DNA of 64,000 bases from Litoditis marina (GCA_964036275.1 OZ038436.1:4868936-4932935); one strand, 5' to 3'; shown: positions 1 through 28,330, numbered from the stretch's first letter. Notes: generated from the sequence alone by a model not told the origin. A program made the numbers and translations.

Positions 1-1094
1 TACATTTAAACGTATAGTATCACTTTACAGCTTGTTTCAAAGTACGTTCATATTTAGTCATTTCTCTGAATCAAATTAACTAACTTTAGGGGCATTGAAA
101 TACTTCTAGTTGTTCGGAAAAAAAGGCGTTTCCCGTTAACTGATCTACACTCATAAAAAATAGATTAAATATTGTTCATGTTTTCATCTGTGTTTTTCAT
201 TGAAATCGACTGCCTTATCCCACTATGACTCATATAATTCCGTCATTCAACACAATTGACAATGGCGATATTTGGACAGCCACACCCGCACTTTTCTACT
301 TCCATTATTTCTTTCTCGTTTCTCTTTTTTCCTTTTTCTCTCTCTCTATTTTTCTCATCCTTCTTCCCACTTTTATCTTCTCTTCTTTCTCTTCTCATTA
401 GCTCCTATTCTAGAGTATTTTGTGTTTTTTTATTCTTCCGAACAAATATTATTCAAAATTAGATTTGCACATTCGTTCAGTTTTTATTAATCGAATTTCC
501 GTTATTCTCACATTCGTCCTCTTTCTCTATTTATTTCCTTGCCACTCCCTTCCTTCTTTCCATCTCGCTCTCTCTTTCTCTGCCACTCTCCCTCTCTCTC
601 GCCCTAATCGAGAACGAGTGCAAAACCGGTTCTCTGCTATCTATATGTATATACTATTTGCTATTCATTTGAGCAGTTTTCGTACAACTTGTTGACGTAC
701 GTTTTGGTATGAAAAGAAGCTATATCGAGAGCAAAGCAATCTTTCTCTTTCTCCTTTCTTCTCTTTCTCTCTCTCTAACTAGGGCATACTATGTGTTTTA
801 TTAATCTTATGTTTTATTAATCTCCCTCTTGTATATTATTCTCATCTTTAAATACTGTGTTCAAACGTGTCTCCGATTTGACTTGAAACATTGATCCGCG
901 CATCCGATTCTATACGATATTTTCACACAACGGCCGACTATTTTGGCGCGAGCCGTCGGTCAATTCGCGGGATAAATTACAATATATAGTTGTCGCTCAA
1001 ATAAAGGCAGAGGTGTACTGTATATCTCATTTTGTGCTGTGTAAGAAAAGGAAACTTATGTTGTAAGAGATGTACGATCTACTCTTACTCTTTT

Positions 1095-1192
1095 GTATCG
1101 TCACGTGAAACATGTTTAACACAGCAGAAGTCAGAAACGTGCAATAGCTTCATAAAACTTCATGTGAATATTCAATTTACTTCTAATATATA
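1095..1192 (-). repeat. CACGTG-MITE copy, partial
   Basis: Shares TCACGTGAAACATGTTTAAC, ACACAGCAGAA and the end ATTCAATTTACTTCTA with the other copies. The middle is shortened. Confidence 0.7.
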
Positions 1193-1310
1193 CTCACTGT
1201 CTCACACAACTAGTTATTTATTCATTTCAAATAATTTGTTTATTTGTGATATATTCGCATATTAACAATATGATATATGTAAAAAATGATATAAACGTGA
1301 AGTATACTTA

Positions 1311-1437
1311 TAGTCAATTGCACAGTCACGTGAAACATGTTAAACACAGCAGAATTCAGAAAAGTGCAATGATAAAGTGCACGATTACTCATTAGAATGC
1401 GAACTTCACGTGACTATCCTATTTACTTCTAGTACAA
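1311..1437 (-). repeat. CACGTG-MITE copy
   Basis: Full-length copy of about 127 bp with imperfect terminal inverted repeats (TAGTCAATTGCACAGTCACG on one side, CACGTGACTATCCTATTTAC on the other) and probable TA target sites. Confidence 0.75.
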
Positions 1438-2547
1438 CTATGTTTCCATTCGTTTCTAAAACATCATGAAGTAGACTCGTTCAAAAGTTTACTGTGCTAA
1501 TTTGAATGGGAATCAGGTTAGTCAATCGAGTTCAAATTTTTCGAATTTTGTGAAATGTTAAATTTTCGAGTTTCTAGTTCAAATTTTTCGAGTTCAACTT
1601 GACTCAAATTTTTTCGAAAACCTAGTAGGAATGACGGGGGACTATACAGTTACCCCCGTGTTAATGTCACTATCTGTTTCGCCAGAAGTCAGTCATAACT
1701 TCTATTTTATTACCAATAAATCGAATTCTCATTTCAATGTACCACAAGTTTTGGTATTCTTTCTTTCTTCTCTTAGTTTGTATTACTTTCTCTGAGCTTT
1801 GCTTTCATCACTGGACTGTACTACACTCTGAAACCAATAGAAAATACGACTCGCGCTAGTTTTTGCGATTAAACTAGGAAAAGTAGATTTTCTATTGTCA
1901 TTAGTAATTTAAGTGGGGTTTTCGGGTTTTTCTGAAGATCCAAAAAACAATTTCTACACTTTTAAACTTAACTTTTTCTGTTTATACATTGTTTTTGCCG
2001 TGATATTGTGGTCGTAGGGGAGCTTGCACGTAGATATATAACCACTACGAAACGGCGAGGTGCGCTAAAGTTAGCCTAGCTCATTCAAACCTTATGAAAC
2101 TTAATTCGAATCGCAATTTGGTAAAAAAAAGTTTATTCAAAGATCAAATATAAATATTTGGTTAAGTTACAAAAAAGTGGTCATAACGTGAGTTGAATCA
2201 GACTCAAATACATTAGTTTCACATGTCTTTTCAGTTTCACAGTTTTTCATGAGTTTTACATGGTGAATGAATGAATATGTAACATATGTAAATATGTTTC
2301 ACTTTCCCAAAAACATCTAAAATCACAAAATATTGAAAGTAGAACATTAAAAATAACAGTCGTTCTCTCACGCTGATCGGTTATCAGGTTGACCCCGGAT
2401 GACCGCTGCGGTGCGACGAAATAGTGTGTAAAAGGAGAGAGACAGAGAAAGAGAGAAAGGGGACATACACAGGCAAATTGGTGATCATATAGCACTGACT
2501 CAGTTTTATTTTATTTGAGGTACTTTTTACCGGTTGTGAAACAATTC

Positions 2548-2551
2548 TTAA

Positions 2552-2640
<89 letters not shown>

Positions 2641-2950
2641 TTTCTCTCTCTCTTCCTTTCTCTCTCATTTTTAGTTTTCTCTTTCTCTCGCTCTTTCATC
2701 TCTCTTTCTCTCTTACTCTCTCTCATTCTTATTATCTTATTATCTCTTTATCTCTCTCCCTCCTCTCTCTCCCACTCTCTCTCTCTCTCTCTCTCTCTCT
2801 TCCTTTCTCTCTCTCTCTCTCTTCCTTTCTCTCTCATTTTTAGTTTTCTCTTTCTCTCGCTCTTTCATCTCTCTTTCTCTCTTACTCTCTCTCATTCTTA
2901 TTATCTTATTATCTCTTTATCTCTCTCCCTCCCCCTCTCTCTCTATTCAA
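2548..2950. repeat. CT microsatellite with an internal 168-bp duplication
   Basis: Nearly pure CT/CTT repeat. A non-periodic block containing CATTTTTAGTTTTCTCTTTC appears at about 2656-2765 and again at 2824-2933, so the tract grew by a 168-bp segmental duplication as well as by slippage. The long open frames on both strands (Ser/Leu or Arg/Glu repeats) are by-products. Confidence 0.9.
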
Positions 2951-2959
2951 TATTTTAAC

Positions 2960-4390
2960 ACCTGTTCAGCAGATAATTCTTTCTTTGTCTACGCATTTCT
3001 CTATTCACCTATGTTCATTTCACAATCACCCAGTTGTACGTTTTAAAGTGTAATTAACATTATTTCTCGTACGAAAGATGTCGTTACATTAACCTCGGTC
3101 ATCTGATCGTCGTTATACGAAGCCCATGAAACAGTGGTCTCATCTTACTTCTAAATTCCGAAACTTCCTTCGGAAACAGTCATCAATCGCAAACTATTTC
3201 GTTGAGTTATAATTTTCTGACATACCTACTATGACGAATTTTTGGTTGCCAAGTTACGTAATAACAAAAAAACAGCAACCTACACCCACGTTGTAAGATT
3301 GTACACTGAACATTGAAACGTGCAAGTATAATGTTTTCTCGGAAATTTCTAGATTTTCTTTTTTGAAATGACGAGCCTCTCAAATATGGATTGCCAATTA
3401 TATTTCATATTTTGTTAATCTCAAAGATTTTCATTACTGTAAATAACAGAGAAGAATAGAATAACTTATTGATCAAAGATGGTAACCCCAACGCAGACTT
3501 TTTATTATTAATAATTTCATTGTTACTGCTGTTTTCCATTAAAAATAACGATTCTGTGGTCCAATCGCAACGCTTCAGTTGATAATGTATTGCAGTTTAA
3601 AGGACCGTTGACACGGGATTGGTCCACATTATCGTCCTGCTTAAACCAATAATTCACAACAAACATATCGAAACGTGGATACTTTAATTATTGATAATTT
3701 TATTATTATTGCTGTTCATTTTCGTTGTAAATTGTGATCTTCTCATATTTCTCCGTAGCTCCGATGCCACCTGTGCTGTAGTCGCCCAAAGTCCACTTCC
3801 GCTAGTTTCTCTGAACATCGAACACCTATTTATTAGTTAGTAACAATAATAATATACAATATACAACAATATTATTATACAATACACACTGATAATGTTT
3901 ATAACAATAAAAAATATACGTTCTTATTAGGTTAGTTGTTCTTTTTTATTGTTATCAACTCTCAAGTGATTGGTTGTGACCATGAACCACTGCTAAAAAA
4001 TCACATTTTTCTTTATTTTCTATTTATTTTCTGTTTCAAAATTTGTCCTCATTTCTGAAAAACGTAGTGCGAATTTATTATCATTTTGTGTTAATCGATA
4101 CCAGATCAAAACTACGCCTACATTCCTGGTCATGTTCAATTTAATTCGTGATCAACGCACAAACTGTGCTCGAATGTAGCACAACTAGTATTTAAGTGAA
4201 GACATAGGTGTACTGTGTTTGTCTCTCGATCATTATAGCAAAGTACAACAAACTACTTCTAGAGTACCAACCAGCTTTAGTTTTAGACCTTTCGCTGTTT
4301 TCAAACTATTCTTTAAATATCTATGTTTGTTCGTTCTTTCTCTACTTTCTTTCTTTCCTTTTCTCTCGTATTCTATCCCTTTACCCTATC
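2960..4390. other. intergenic DNA, no gene seen
   Basis: AT-rich DNA with one TTAA-foldback fragment (3546-3651). No open frame looks protein-coding. Confidence 0.55.
3546..3651. repeat. TTAA foldback repeat, diverged copy
   Basis: Contains GTGGTCCAATCGCAACGCTT, then TGCAGTTTAAAGGACCG and GGATTGGTCCACATTATCGT. This is the self-complementary arrangement of the better copies at 11149 and 32266. Confidence 0.6.
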
Positions 4391-4395
4391 TCTCA

Positions 4396-4401
<6 letters not shown>

Positions 4402-4450
<49 letters not shown>
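4402..4450. repeat. (CT)n microsatellite
   Basis: Short C run followed by about 25 CT units. Confidence 0.95.
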
Positions 4451-4451
<1 letters not shown>

Positions 4452-4749
4452 AATGTGTGGATGGATCGGCCCTGCATGTATTGTTACACCATAATAAATG
4501 ACATGAAAACAGCTAGCCAGATTTTCCGTGACGCTCAGATGTTTTCAAAAGTTCTTCGTAATTCGATATTTTCACTAGTAATTATCCGTACTTGTATTAT
4601 CAGCATAATTTTTTGATCTACTTTTTCGAAAAAAAAACGTGACCTAAACGATTTTTCACTCATTACGACTATGGTATTTTCGGTTGCATCATTTTTGTAC
4701 GTTTTTAAATACATTGCAAATTGTGATCAGTTACCTATTCTCCTATCAG

Positions 4750-4780
4750 ATATATGTACATGTGGAAACATTTGAGTGCA
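4750..4780 (-). promoter_or_regulatory. PSE/Ruby-like core plus TATA
   Basis: On the minus strand: TGCACTCAAATGTTTCC, ten bases, then ATATATC. Upstream block, core and TATA spacing all match the window-wide motif. Confidence 0.5.
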
Positions 4781-4819
4781 GAATAGCCACCAATGTTGTG
4801 ATTGGTTCAAAAGTAGTTA

Positions 4820-4954
4820 TGCTAGGAGAAGATTGAACAGTCACGTAAATTTAGATTTCTAATGAGAAAAACGTGCACTTACTCTCTGCTCGTTTCTGAG
4901 TTTTGCTGTGTTTGACGTGTTTCACGTGACTGTGCAATTGACTAGCAGTATAGA
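4820..4954 (+). repeat. CACGTG-MITE copy
   Basis: Runs from ATTGAACAGTCACGTAAAT to CACGTGACTGTGCAATTGAC, including TCTGAGTTTTGCTGTGTTT. Confidence 0.75.
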
Positions 4955-5090
4955 AGGCTCAGAGAGAAACCTACGTGGCTCACGTAATTATAATCTGGAT
5001 AGTGTTTGCTGCTCTACTATTTACTGACAGTTAATGAATGTCAACAATATTTTACTAACTCATTTTTCAAATAAGTGAAACTAATCTTTT

Positions 5091-5101
5091 CTCCCCCCCC
5101 C

Positions 5102-5170
<69 letters not shown>
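5091..5170. repeat. (CT)n microsatellite
   Basis: A poly-C run (about 5091-5101) followed by more than 30 CT units. Confidence 0.95.
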
Positions 5171-5173
<3 letters not shown>

Positions 5174-5662
5174 CTACTTCTCTCTCCATTTCTAGTGATA
5201 ATGTGCAGAGAAATTGATGAACGACCGTAACTAATCTCGGTCTTTTTCATCACTTGCAAAATGTTCCAAATATTTCCACGTAAACTTCACGTTTTTCTCT
5301 GCGTCTCTTCTCACGTGTGATCTCTCAACTGTTTCTAACCATTTCTAAACGTAAAGTCTCTTTTTTAATGTTTTATGACTTTCTAAATGTATAAATTTTG
5401 CAACCGATTACTAAAATTATTCTGACTTGAGAACTTTTAATATCTTTTATAACCCTTAACAACAAGTTATTTTAGTTAAATCAATCATAATGAAATGCTG
5501 AAACTGTCGTTGCAGGTTTCACTGTACTAGAAGTGAATTGAATAGTCAATTGAAGTCGAAAAATGTTAACTCGACTAACTACTCTGATTCCCATTCAAAT
5601 ATGCACAGTAAACTTTTGGACGAATCTCCATCATGATGTTCCAGAAACGAATGGAAAAATAT

Positions 5663-6257
5663 CTATACTAGAAGAAAGTTGGATAGTCACGTAAAGTTCG
5701 CATTCTAATGAAGTATCGTGCACTTTGTTATCGCACGTTTTTGAGTTGTGCTGTGTTTAAAGAAACCGTTCCACTATAATCTGAGTTTCACGAAAAATTT
5801 AAAAAGCTCAAAAAGTTTCCTAATGTCTTTCAATAGACCATGAAAAAACTTTCTGATTGGAAATTCGTAAAAATTTGCATAACATCAAGCAATAAAAAAG
5901 AGGACATGAACCTTTTCACTGTGACGCAATTGGACTTTGACTTTGTTTATTCACGTCCAGATTTATTTTCATTTTGTAGTCTCTAATTGTGTTGTCGTGT
6001 ATGATGGAAGGTTTTAAAACTATTTTTGTACTTCTATAGGGTATTTTGAGCTACCCCGTACGCAACTCCCCCATCGGTGTCATTACGTAAGCCGCTTTTC
6101 TGAGAAGACGGAGCAAGATAGATATATAAAAGTATATATTTTTGATAATGGTTTTTCATTTGCTAAAAGGTCAGAGGGTTAACTCACAAGTCAAAATTAG
6201 AGAGGGACGGATTCTTTAAAATGTTTCACGTGACTGTGCAACTGACTAACAGTATAC
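5663..6257 (+). mobile_element. CACGTG-MITE split by a TTAA element
   Basis: The left half (5663-5760) and right half (6216-6257) together make one MITE copy: TAGTCACGTAAAGTTCGCAT ... GCTGTGTTTAA on the left and AATGTTTCACGTGACTGTGC on the right. The split is exactly at the TTAA of the host MITE. Confidence 0.75.
5761..6215. mobile_element. 455-bp TTAA-flanked DNA element nested in a MITE
   Basis: Flanked by TTAA at 5757-5760 and 6216-6219. Terminal inverted repeats are imperfect: AGAAACCGTTCCACTATAAT at the left, and the right end read in reverse is AGAATCCGTCCCTCTCTAAT. A TTAA target duplication is typical of piggyBac-like elements and TTAA MITEs. No transposase frame is visible, so the element is non-autonomous. 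Its termini resemble those of the element at 52205-52708. Confidence 0.75.
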
Positions 6258-7111
6258 ATAAGTACTCTAGAAGTGGAACTTTTCCATCAGCTCCCGATTC
6301 GTGAACTTTTTAAAGGATTTGTATTGTTCTATTTTTGCAACTAAACTGTGTAAATGTTCACTAGTTTGTTCAAGCGTTTATACATACCCTTTAAATATTG
6401 ATGATCGATTTATTTTTAGTTATAACTTAATTTGGAAATTCTTCAACTTTTACATACTTTTTCTAATACTAGTTTTTCGCTTTGTGTTGCTCAGATATTC
6501 GAATATCTCCATAATAAGAATTTTTTACTTCATTTTCCTCCACTTTTGTAAATACATTTCAAGGAAAATATAGCGAGATTCACCTTTTTCTGTTCAGCTG
6601 GACTTACAAAGTCAGCATTCAGATATCTTGAGCTAGTATTTTTTCCATCAACAAAACATTCGAGTGATTTAAAGTACGGAATTATGCACACATTCACCTC
6701 AAAATATTCAGTTTATATGCTTCAAGTTAAAGGTTTCCTATTCAAAACAGTTATATATAAACGAATAGTTTTTTTTTTGATTTTCTAATAATTGTTCCAA
6801 GTTTGTGTGGTCAATAAGGAATTTCCGATCTAAGTTTGTGAAATATCATGGTTGTACATTTTTCGTTTCTCTTCTTTTCAAAGTTTTTGATGTTCCTCGA
6901 GTTTGGAAGTTGTTGTTCAATCTTGTTCTTCATTGAAAAGTCAGTCTAGGAATTCTCGTGGGACTCAAAATGAGTTGCTTAAATACTTGCCACGAAACAT
7001 TTGTCTAGTATATGATAAATCCCAGCTCAATATATAGCCTCTAACGAGCAAAATCATCACAGAAGTGTGGAAAAAGGCGAAAACTATTGTGAAATGACAA
7101 TTCGCTTTTCA

Positions 7112-7145
7112 CCCTGAAAAGAGAGAGATAGAGAGAGAGAGAGAT

Positions 7146-7202
<57 letters not shown>

Positions 7203-7254
7203 GAGACCCAGAGAGAGAGAGAGAAAGAGATAGAGAAAGTGAGAGAGAGAGAGA
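7112..7254. repeat. (GA)n microsatellite
   Basis: Interrupted GA repeat, one of the few purine-rich tracts on the + strand. Confidence 0.95.
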
Positions 7255-7577
7255 ATACTTACGGAGTTTGCAGTAGTCGTTGCGTTTGGTTTCGAGTGAT
7301 TATGATACATAGTAATGTTTAATATGAACTCGTTCTTTTTGAAATAAACTGACGTCCTTCAATCATCAAAACCCAAAATTTGACAGTTACTTATCTTTTT
7401 TTTTGTTCATCCAGTTATATATCTTGGACACACTAATTTCGTTTTGCGGCTCTTCTCTTATAGATATCCTGAAACGTACGAATGCGCTTAAGCGATAGTC
7501 TTTGATGAAAGACTGAATATTGTATTAAATAACATTTGTCTGGAACTTTAATGATGGCTTATAAGTTTGGATAGTTT

Positions 7578-7650
7578 CAATTTCATTATGCATTGCAGTT
7601 TAAAGGACTGAAGCGTTGCGATTGGACCACATAATCGTCCATCTTTAATG
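7578..7650. repeat. TTAA foldback half-copy
   Basis: TGCAGTTTAAAGGACTGAAG followed by TTGCGATTGGACCACATAAT. Corresponds to one arm of the foldback family. Confidence 0.6.
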
Positions 7651-8267
7651 AAATTTGCTCAACTATAGTGACCATCATTTCTACTGAGACTCCTACAGTA
7701 CACTTTGCATCTTCTAATGGCTGTTTTCTTATAAACATGTTAACTTAATCAAAAATTATTTTGAGCACACTTTCTAATAGGTAATAATACACGAATTTGG
7801 AAACTGTTCTTCTTTCTGATAATCTCTACCCTCTCTTCATTCCTCTCTCCTTTGGACTTTTTCTTTCATAATTAACTGAAGCAGCCCGATATTAACAGTT
7901 ATTTGAGATTGTTTATACAAGCAACGTGGTTTTGTATAATAATTTCAATCTCCTAGTTTTTCTTATAATTTAATGTCAACACGAATTTCAAGTATTATAA
8001 TCTTACTAAGCGAGTCTCAGTAAGAATGAAAAGTACTATAGACGAGCAAAAAAATGTGGTATGCCCTAAATAATTGTGATCACTGATAAAACAAAATATT
8101 TTTCATTTTTGATAGTTTTAAATAGAAAAATCTGATTTTCTAAGCTTTTTATTCTTTTTTTTCAGCACCAACCAACATCTATTTTTCACCCTTCGTCTGT
8201 GTTTTACTCATTGTAACATCGACTATCGCACCACTCTCCAACCACTGAGAAACACAAGTTTTTTTTG

Positions 8268-8562
8268 TTATTTCTCTCTCTCTCTCTCCTTCTCTATCTC
8301 TCTTTCTTTTTCATCTTTTGTCCGTGTTGTTGTTCTTTTTCTCTCCCCCTCTCTCTTTTCTGTTGTTCTCTCTCTCTCTCTCTCTTTATCTTTTTTTCTC
8401 TTTTTTACTTCTCTCTCTTCTCCTTCTGTACCTCATTGTATTTTCTTCCTCACACTGTATCTCAACTTTACCTCCTCTCTCCCTCTCCCTCTCTCTCTCT
8501 CTGTCTCTCCCCCCCCCCCCATCTCTCTCTCCCATTCTCCCTCCCTCTCTCTCTCACACCCT
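8268..8562. repeat. degenerate CT-rich microsatellite
   Basis: Interrupted CT/CTT tract with a C13-type run near 8507-8520. The 172-codon frame across it is low complexity. Confidence 0.9.
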
Positions 8563-8569
8563 GTCCCTG

Positions 8570-10095
8570 CTACAGTATTTCTTACAGATTACGTCAATGT
8601 GTCAACAGCGGCCTTCCTTCACCCCAATGTTTCGTTATCCCTCGGCCAAATACCCTCAAAGACCCCTTCCTTGCGCAACGCAACAACTCTTCGCAAATAC
8701 TTGCGCAACGCAGGAAAAGCGTGCAACCGATACACTTACAACATAAAAACTATGGAAGTGCTATAATGGTTTACATAGTTTGATTTCGTGTTAACTATTT
8801 AAGAGAATAAGATAGTTTATGTGGAACATTTAAATGAACAGAATTAGGTTTTAAATGAACCAAGATTAATATCATTCATATAAATTGATTATTGATGACT
8901 TTTATTGCTTTTATGGGGTGGTGCACGCACTCTCATAATAACATTTACGGGATTTAAGAAAAGAACTGTGAGAAGGAATCGTAATTCTTTAATTTCATAG
9001 TTTATACTGTTCATGATCATTATATGGTGGAGGAATCGTAACTCCACTTGGTTGCCTCTCTTAATAGTGAGTGTGAAACATTCAGTGTTGCTAAACATGG
9101 GAGGGTCAAGTGAAACAAACTAGGAGAAAATAAAAGAAAATGAATAAGAAAGAAAATGAACACAGAAACGTCTACCCCAAAAAGATAGAACTGTGTAACA
9201 ACAACAAACTAGCCATTCGGGCAATACACCCAAGTTTAACATGAAATTGGGGTTCTTTTCATACGGAACCATAACAACTTTCCAGTTTCATTTGATAGCT
9301 CGTTTACTCGTGCTAAAAGTGTTTTTAAACCTAGATACATACTGTTTTCTAAGAAATGAAATATATTCGTTGCTAGCGATCGAAAATTATGGTTTGGCTT
9401 GAGTTTTCTGCAAGAGTTTTCGATTGGGCTCGAATTTGAGTTATTGACAACCGGTCTCACCCAATCGTTGCCTATTTGCTATTTATTTGTTTTCGAATTT
9501 GTAATATTAGATCAGTTAACGAAAGGAAAGAAAATTATCCAGTTCACAGACGCAAAAGAAAATAAAGAAGATGTGGTGAAGTTTGAAAACAGGCACTAAA
9601 TTGAACATGAGAAACGCGAAAAAGAAAATGCTCTATTTTTCTATTTGTGTTTCACAACAAAATAAAAAGAAGAGAAATTTCAATGAAAATAATTTTTCGA
9701 AGCACAAACGTTATTTTAAACTATAATTTTAGTTGAAACATTCGTCAGACGGGAGAGAATAAGAAATTTCCCGAATTTTTTGTTATGAACTACTAGGTTA
9801 ACCACGCTTTGCTGCTTCACCAAGTTCTGATAAGCTGAACACGTTCAACTTTAGAGATCAAACTGGACTGAATGGTGAATTAGCAAGCAGACTCCTCTGG
9901 ATTGCACCTTTTTTCATTAAGAAATAAAGTCCATTCCGTTTTACCTAAAACTGCTTTCTAGATGAAAATGTTCACCACAGTACGTACACTTCCCAAACGC
10001 TTTCCGTTTTCACGTTCAAACATTCACGAAAGGAACATGGTTTTAATTGTGTGAGAACGGTTGAAAGTTCAAAACACAAGGGAAAACAGTGCTGA
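8570..10095. other. intergenic DNA, no gene seen
   Basis: No convincing coding signal, structured RNA or well-defined repeat was found. Confidence 0.5.
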
Positions 10096-10098
10096 GGC

Positions 10099-10255
10099 CG
10101 TATAAGATCCCGGCACCTTCATCCCGCTCTACGTCTCTCGCTCTGCCTCACTATTTCTCCATCTCTTACATCCCGGCGTAATGTAAGAGCAGAGAAATAG
10201 TGTATGTTTGAGGAGACGCAGGATGGAATGAAGGGGCCGGGATCTTCAAGCATAC
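10099..10255. mobile_element. inverted-repeat MITE with GATCCCGGC ends
   Basis: The ends pair as CGTAT-AAGATCCCGGC against GCCGGGATCTTCAAGCATACG. An inner palindrome, CTCTTACAT...ATGTAAGAG, sits at the centre. Diagnostic text (GAGGAGACGCAGGATGG, GAGAAATAGTGTATGTTTG) recurs near 29.4, 35.6-36.3, 55.2, 60.85 and 61.43 kb. Confidence 0.7.
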
Positions 10256-10466
10256 GTACTCTGAACTGAATTAAACCAGCTTTCGAGCTTGAAATGAGCA
10301 GTGAAGTAAGATCTATGTTCATTTTGCTGAATTCATCGTTCAACTTTATCACAGTTCATCTTTCACTGACCACTTTATTATAACTATGAGTCAGTTCACA
10401 TCTTCAACATTGAACGTAGTTCAAAAGAACATGTTTTGCCAGCCCTCGACCATCCCCCCCCCCCCG

Positions 10467-10550
10467 AGAGAGCGAGAAAAAGAGAGAAAAACAGAAGAAA
10501 GAAAGAGTGAGATTTATAGAGAGAAAGAGGGAGAGAGAGAGAAAGAGTCC
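10467..10550. repeat. (GA)n-rich microsatellite after a poly-C run
   Basis: C12 run followed by interrupted GAGAGAAA repeat. Confidence 0.9.
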
Positions 10551-10744
10551 CAATGTCCCACTGGGGCCCTATCGTGGGGTCGATCAGCTGGTTTGGTCGG
10601 CTAAGCCGGCTGAGCCGATTCACTAAATTAATTATTCTCCCTCTATTGTAATTACGATCTTATCGCTAATTTCTGTACAAATAGCAGGGCAGCACCTTTT
10701 CTCAGCAATGGGAAATGTTTGGTTTTCTGTTAATGTGTTTGCAA

Positions 10745-10748
<4 letters not shown>

Positions 10749-10788
<40 letters not shown>

Positions 10789-10830
10789 CTCTCTTTCTCT
10801 CTTTCTCTTCCTTTCTCTGTCCCTTTCTGT
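10749..10830. repeat. (CT)n microsatellite upstream of the first recognised exon
   Basis: About 18 CT units, then CTTT-rich sequence, ending about 140 bases before the ATG at 10968. Confidence 0.95.
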
Positions 10831-10960
10831 TTTTCTTGCTTCATTCATTTTGATGTCCCTTTCACAGTTAGTTTCATTTGTTCGATTTCATTTGAAAGTC
10901 ATTTTCAATCGTTTTTCGACGTTATTTTATACCCTTTCATATTTTCTAATACAACAACGT

Positions 10961-10967
10961 GTTTCAG
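10961..10967 (+). promoter_or_regulatory. TTTCAG acceptor abutting the start codon
   Basis: GTTTCAG directly precedes ATG at 10968. In nematodes this can be either an internal 3' splice site or an SL trans-splice acceptor. No convincing upstream coding exon was found, which slightly favours trans-splicing. Confidence 0.5.
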
Positions 10968-26558
<15,591 letters not shown>

Positions 26559-26935
26559 GTTCACGTCAAAACGTGTCTTTTTTCGTGCAAAGCGTACTTT
26601 TTCCACTGTATTGGAGTCATTTTGAGTTGGAGAAATGTATTAGATGTATATTGATTGATCTTTGTATGTGATAGAGGGGAATGAACCTTCCCGTACATTT
26701 TGGACATTTTCGATGATAAGTTGAGTACCGTCCTGTGTTTGTACTTTGAACCCTAATGAATACAATTGCGTATAGTTGCAGTCCACCCCTAAACCGGTCC
26801 ACATTATATTGGAAGTTTTAGTTTTTGTTGATCTTCTGTTTTTTTTTCATTTTGGTTTTTTTCACAGATGTTTTCTAAATGTACCAGATGTATATATGTT
26901 TTGTGCTCAAAATAAAATTTAGTGTACCATTCAAG
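26559..26935 (+). terminator. 3' UTR and poly(A) signal of the adaptor gene
   Basis: AATAAA at 26911-26916 lies 353 bases after the stop, in CTCAAAATAAAATTTAGTG. Parts of this UTR recur at 29499-29745 and 34714-34920. Confidence 0.75.
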
Positions 26936-27799
26936 TTTTTTTTGTATAAAAGGGCTAAATGTTGGAAATTCAATGAATCAAAACCTGAGATAAAGTTCAG
27001 ACTGTATATCACGGAAACAGTTCCATGAAATATACAGTATACTCCGTATCACCAATCCATATCCTTCTACAGTAATCCAGAAAATGTTCAGGAAGCTCTT
27101 TCTGGTCAATAATTCACTGTTTTGTTCTCAAACTTGTAAGAGTTTGTTGTACTAAAAATGCAGAAGAAAATACAAATTTTGATATCTGGTAATGTTAAGA
27201 TACCAAAACTTGACCTGGAAACGCGTATATTACTGTAGGTAATAATGAGGTAATAGGTGGGTGAAACAAACTATATAAACATTTACGAACTGTCCTACCA
27301 CGTTACATGTGTGCTTCATATGTTTCAGGAAGATGTTTGAGATGCCTATCACTGGTCATTGTGTTGCGTATATTATAAAGATTTGGTGGTGCATTTGAGT
27401 GCGTTTGAACGTATCTGCCACAGACAACCACGATCAATAGTTAAGTATAATACGACTCAATATTGTATCTTTTAATATAATAGTATAAATAATAATAATT
27501 GATGATAATATAATGATAATAAGTGTAATAGATATAACCAGACATAACTGAGAAGTCTATTAGAAATGTGTCTAGAGTTCACGTGAAACTTGAAAAGTAA
27601 AAAGTGAAATTTATTAGTGAAATATTATTACGCATCGACAATTTGTGTATATTGTGTGTGTATTTGATAACTTCTGTAACTTCATGGTTCCAAAAAGTGT
27701 TTGTTTATAAATATAAAACAAGAATCGTTACTTTGTTATCTTCATATAGTAGATCAAGAAACCTATGAACAATGAATATACACAGATATATCCATTCAT

Positions 27800-28330
27800 A
27801 AATGAGAATTTGGAGAAAAACCAACTGTATGTTTACGTAAAACACTAACGAATGCTACTGGGTTCCTGTCAATAGAAGGGTATAGTCTGTTTCACGCAAC
27901 AATAGCCCTCTACAGTAAGATTGTAAATCTTTCAGGTAAATTTTCCAAATGTTGTAGGTTTTGTAAACAGTTTGAACTTCGTGATTTCGTTTTCCACATT
28001 GGTTACTACAGACATAGAAAACAGTGAATCTCAAAGTCTGTTAGTTGGTTAGATAAATGTCCTTGAATAATTGAAAGATTACTGTAGAAAGTCATCGATT
28101 GGTGAAACAGACTATAAGAGTCGCATACTTTTCATAATATTTGGTCAACTTAGCTATCACACAGTCAATGGAAAAAAAACATTCAATAAAAAAATGAGAG
28201 ACAAGAAAATGGGTGATTGCTTTCATTTCACCCAGTTTGGCAAAAAGTAAACAAAACAAGTATTTTCAAAGTTGTGAATGACATTATTCTTTGCACGCAT
28301 TATCAAGCTATTACAACGGTTTCACGAATA
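27800..28330. repeat. segmental repeat, copy 1 (interrupted)
   Basis: TTGGAGAAAAACCAACTGTA, ATCACACAGTCAATGGAAA and GTTGTGAATGACATT match 40335-40615 in the same order and strand. Differs mainly by the MITE at 27883-28114. Confidence 0.8.
27883..28114. mobile_element. 232-bp TA-flanked MITE with an empty-site paralogue
   Basis: Ends TAGTCTGTTTCAC and GTGAAACAGACTA flanked by TA. Inner ends carry CTCTACAGTAAGATT and AGATTACTGTAGAA. The 40.4-kb copy of the host segment lacks it and reads straight through (GATGGGTAGGAGTCGG). Tc1/mariner-type target choice is inferred from the TA. Confidence 0.75.

Larger units (their letters stand above)
1..2530. other. intergenic DNA without recognisable genes
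   Basis: No supported coding sequence is visible. The stretch holds T/C-rich segments (about 290-400 and 500-600), two CACGTG-MITE copies (listed separately) and a fragment near 1016-1045 resembling part of the SINE-like family at 39.4 kb. Short open frames here are low-complexity or repeat-derived. Confidence 0.6.

Noticed and set aside
1097..1110. ATGTTTCA inside CACGTG-MITEs as PSE-like sites
   Set aside because: These copies lack the TATA-like box ten bases downstream and are explained by the MITE consensus.
2511..2958. Long open frames on both strands through the CT tract
   Set aside because: They encode only Ser/Leu or Arg/Glu repeats dictated by the dinucleotide repeat.
8265..8783. 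172-codon + frame
   Set aside because: The first two thirds are CT-derived and the remainder has no protein-like features or splice context.
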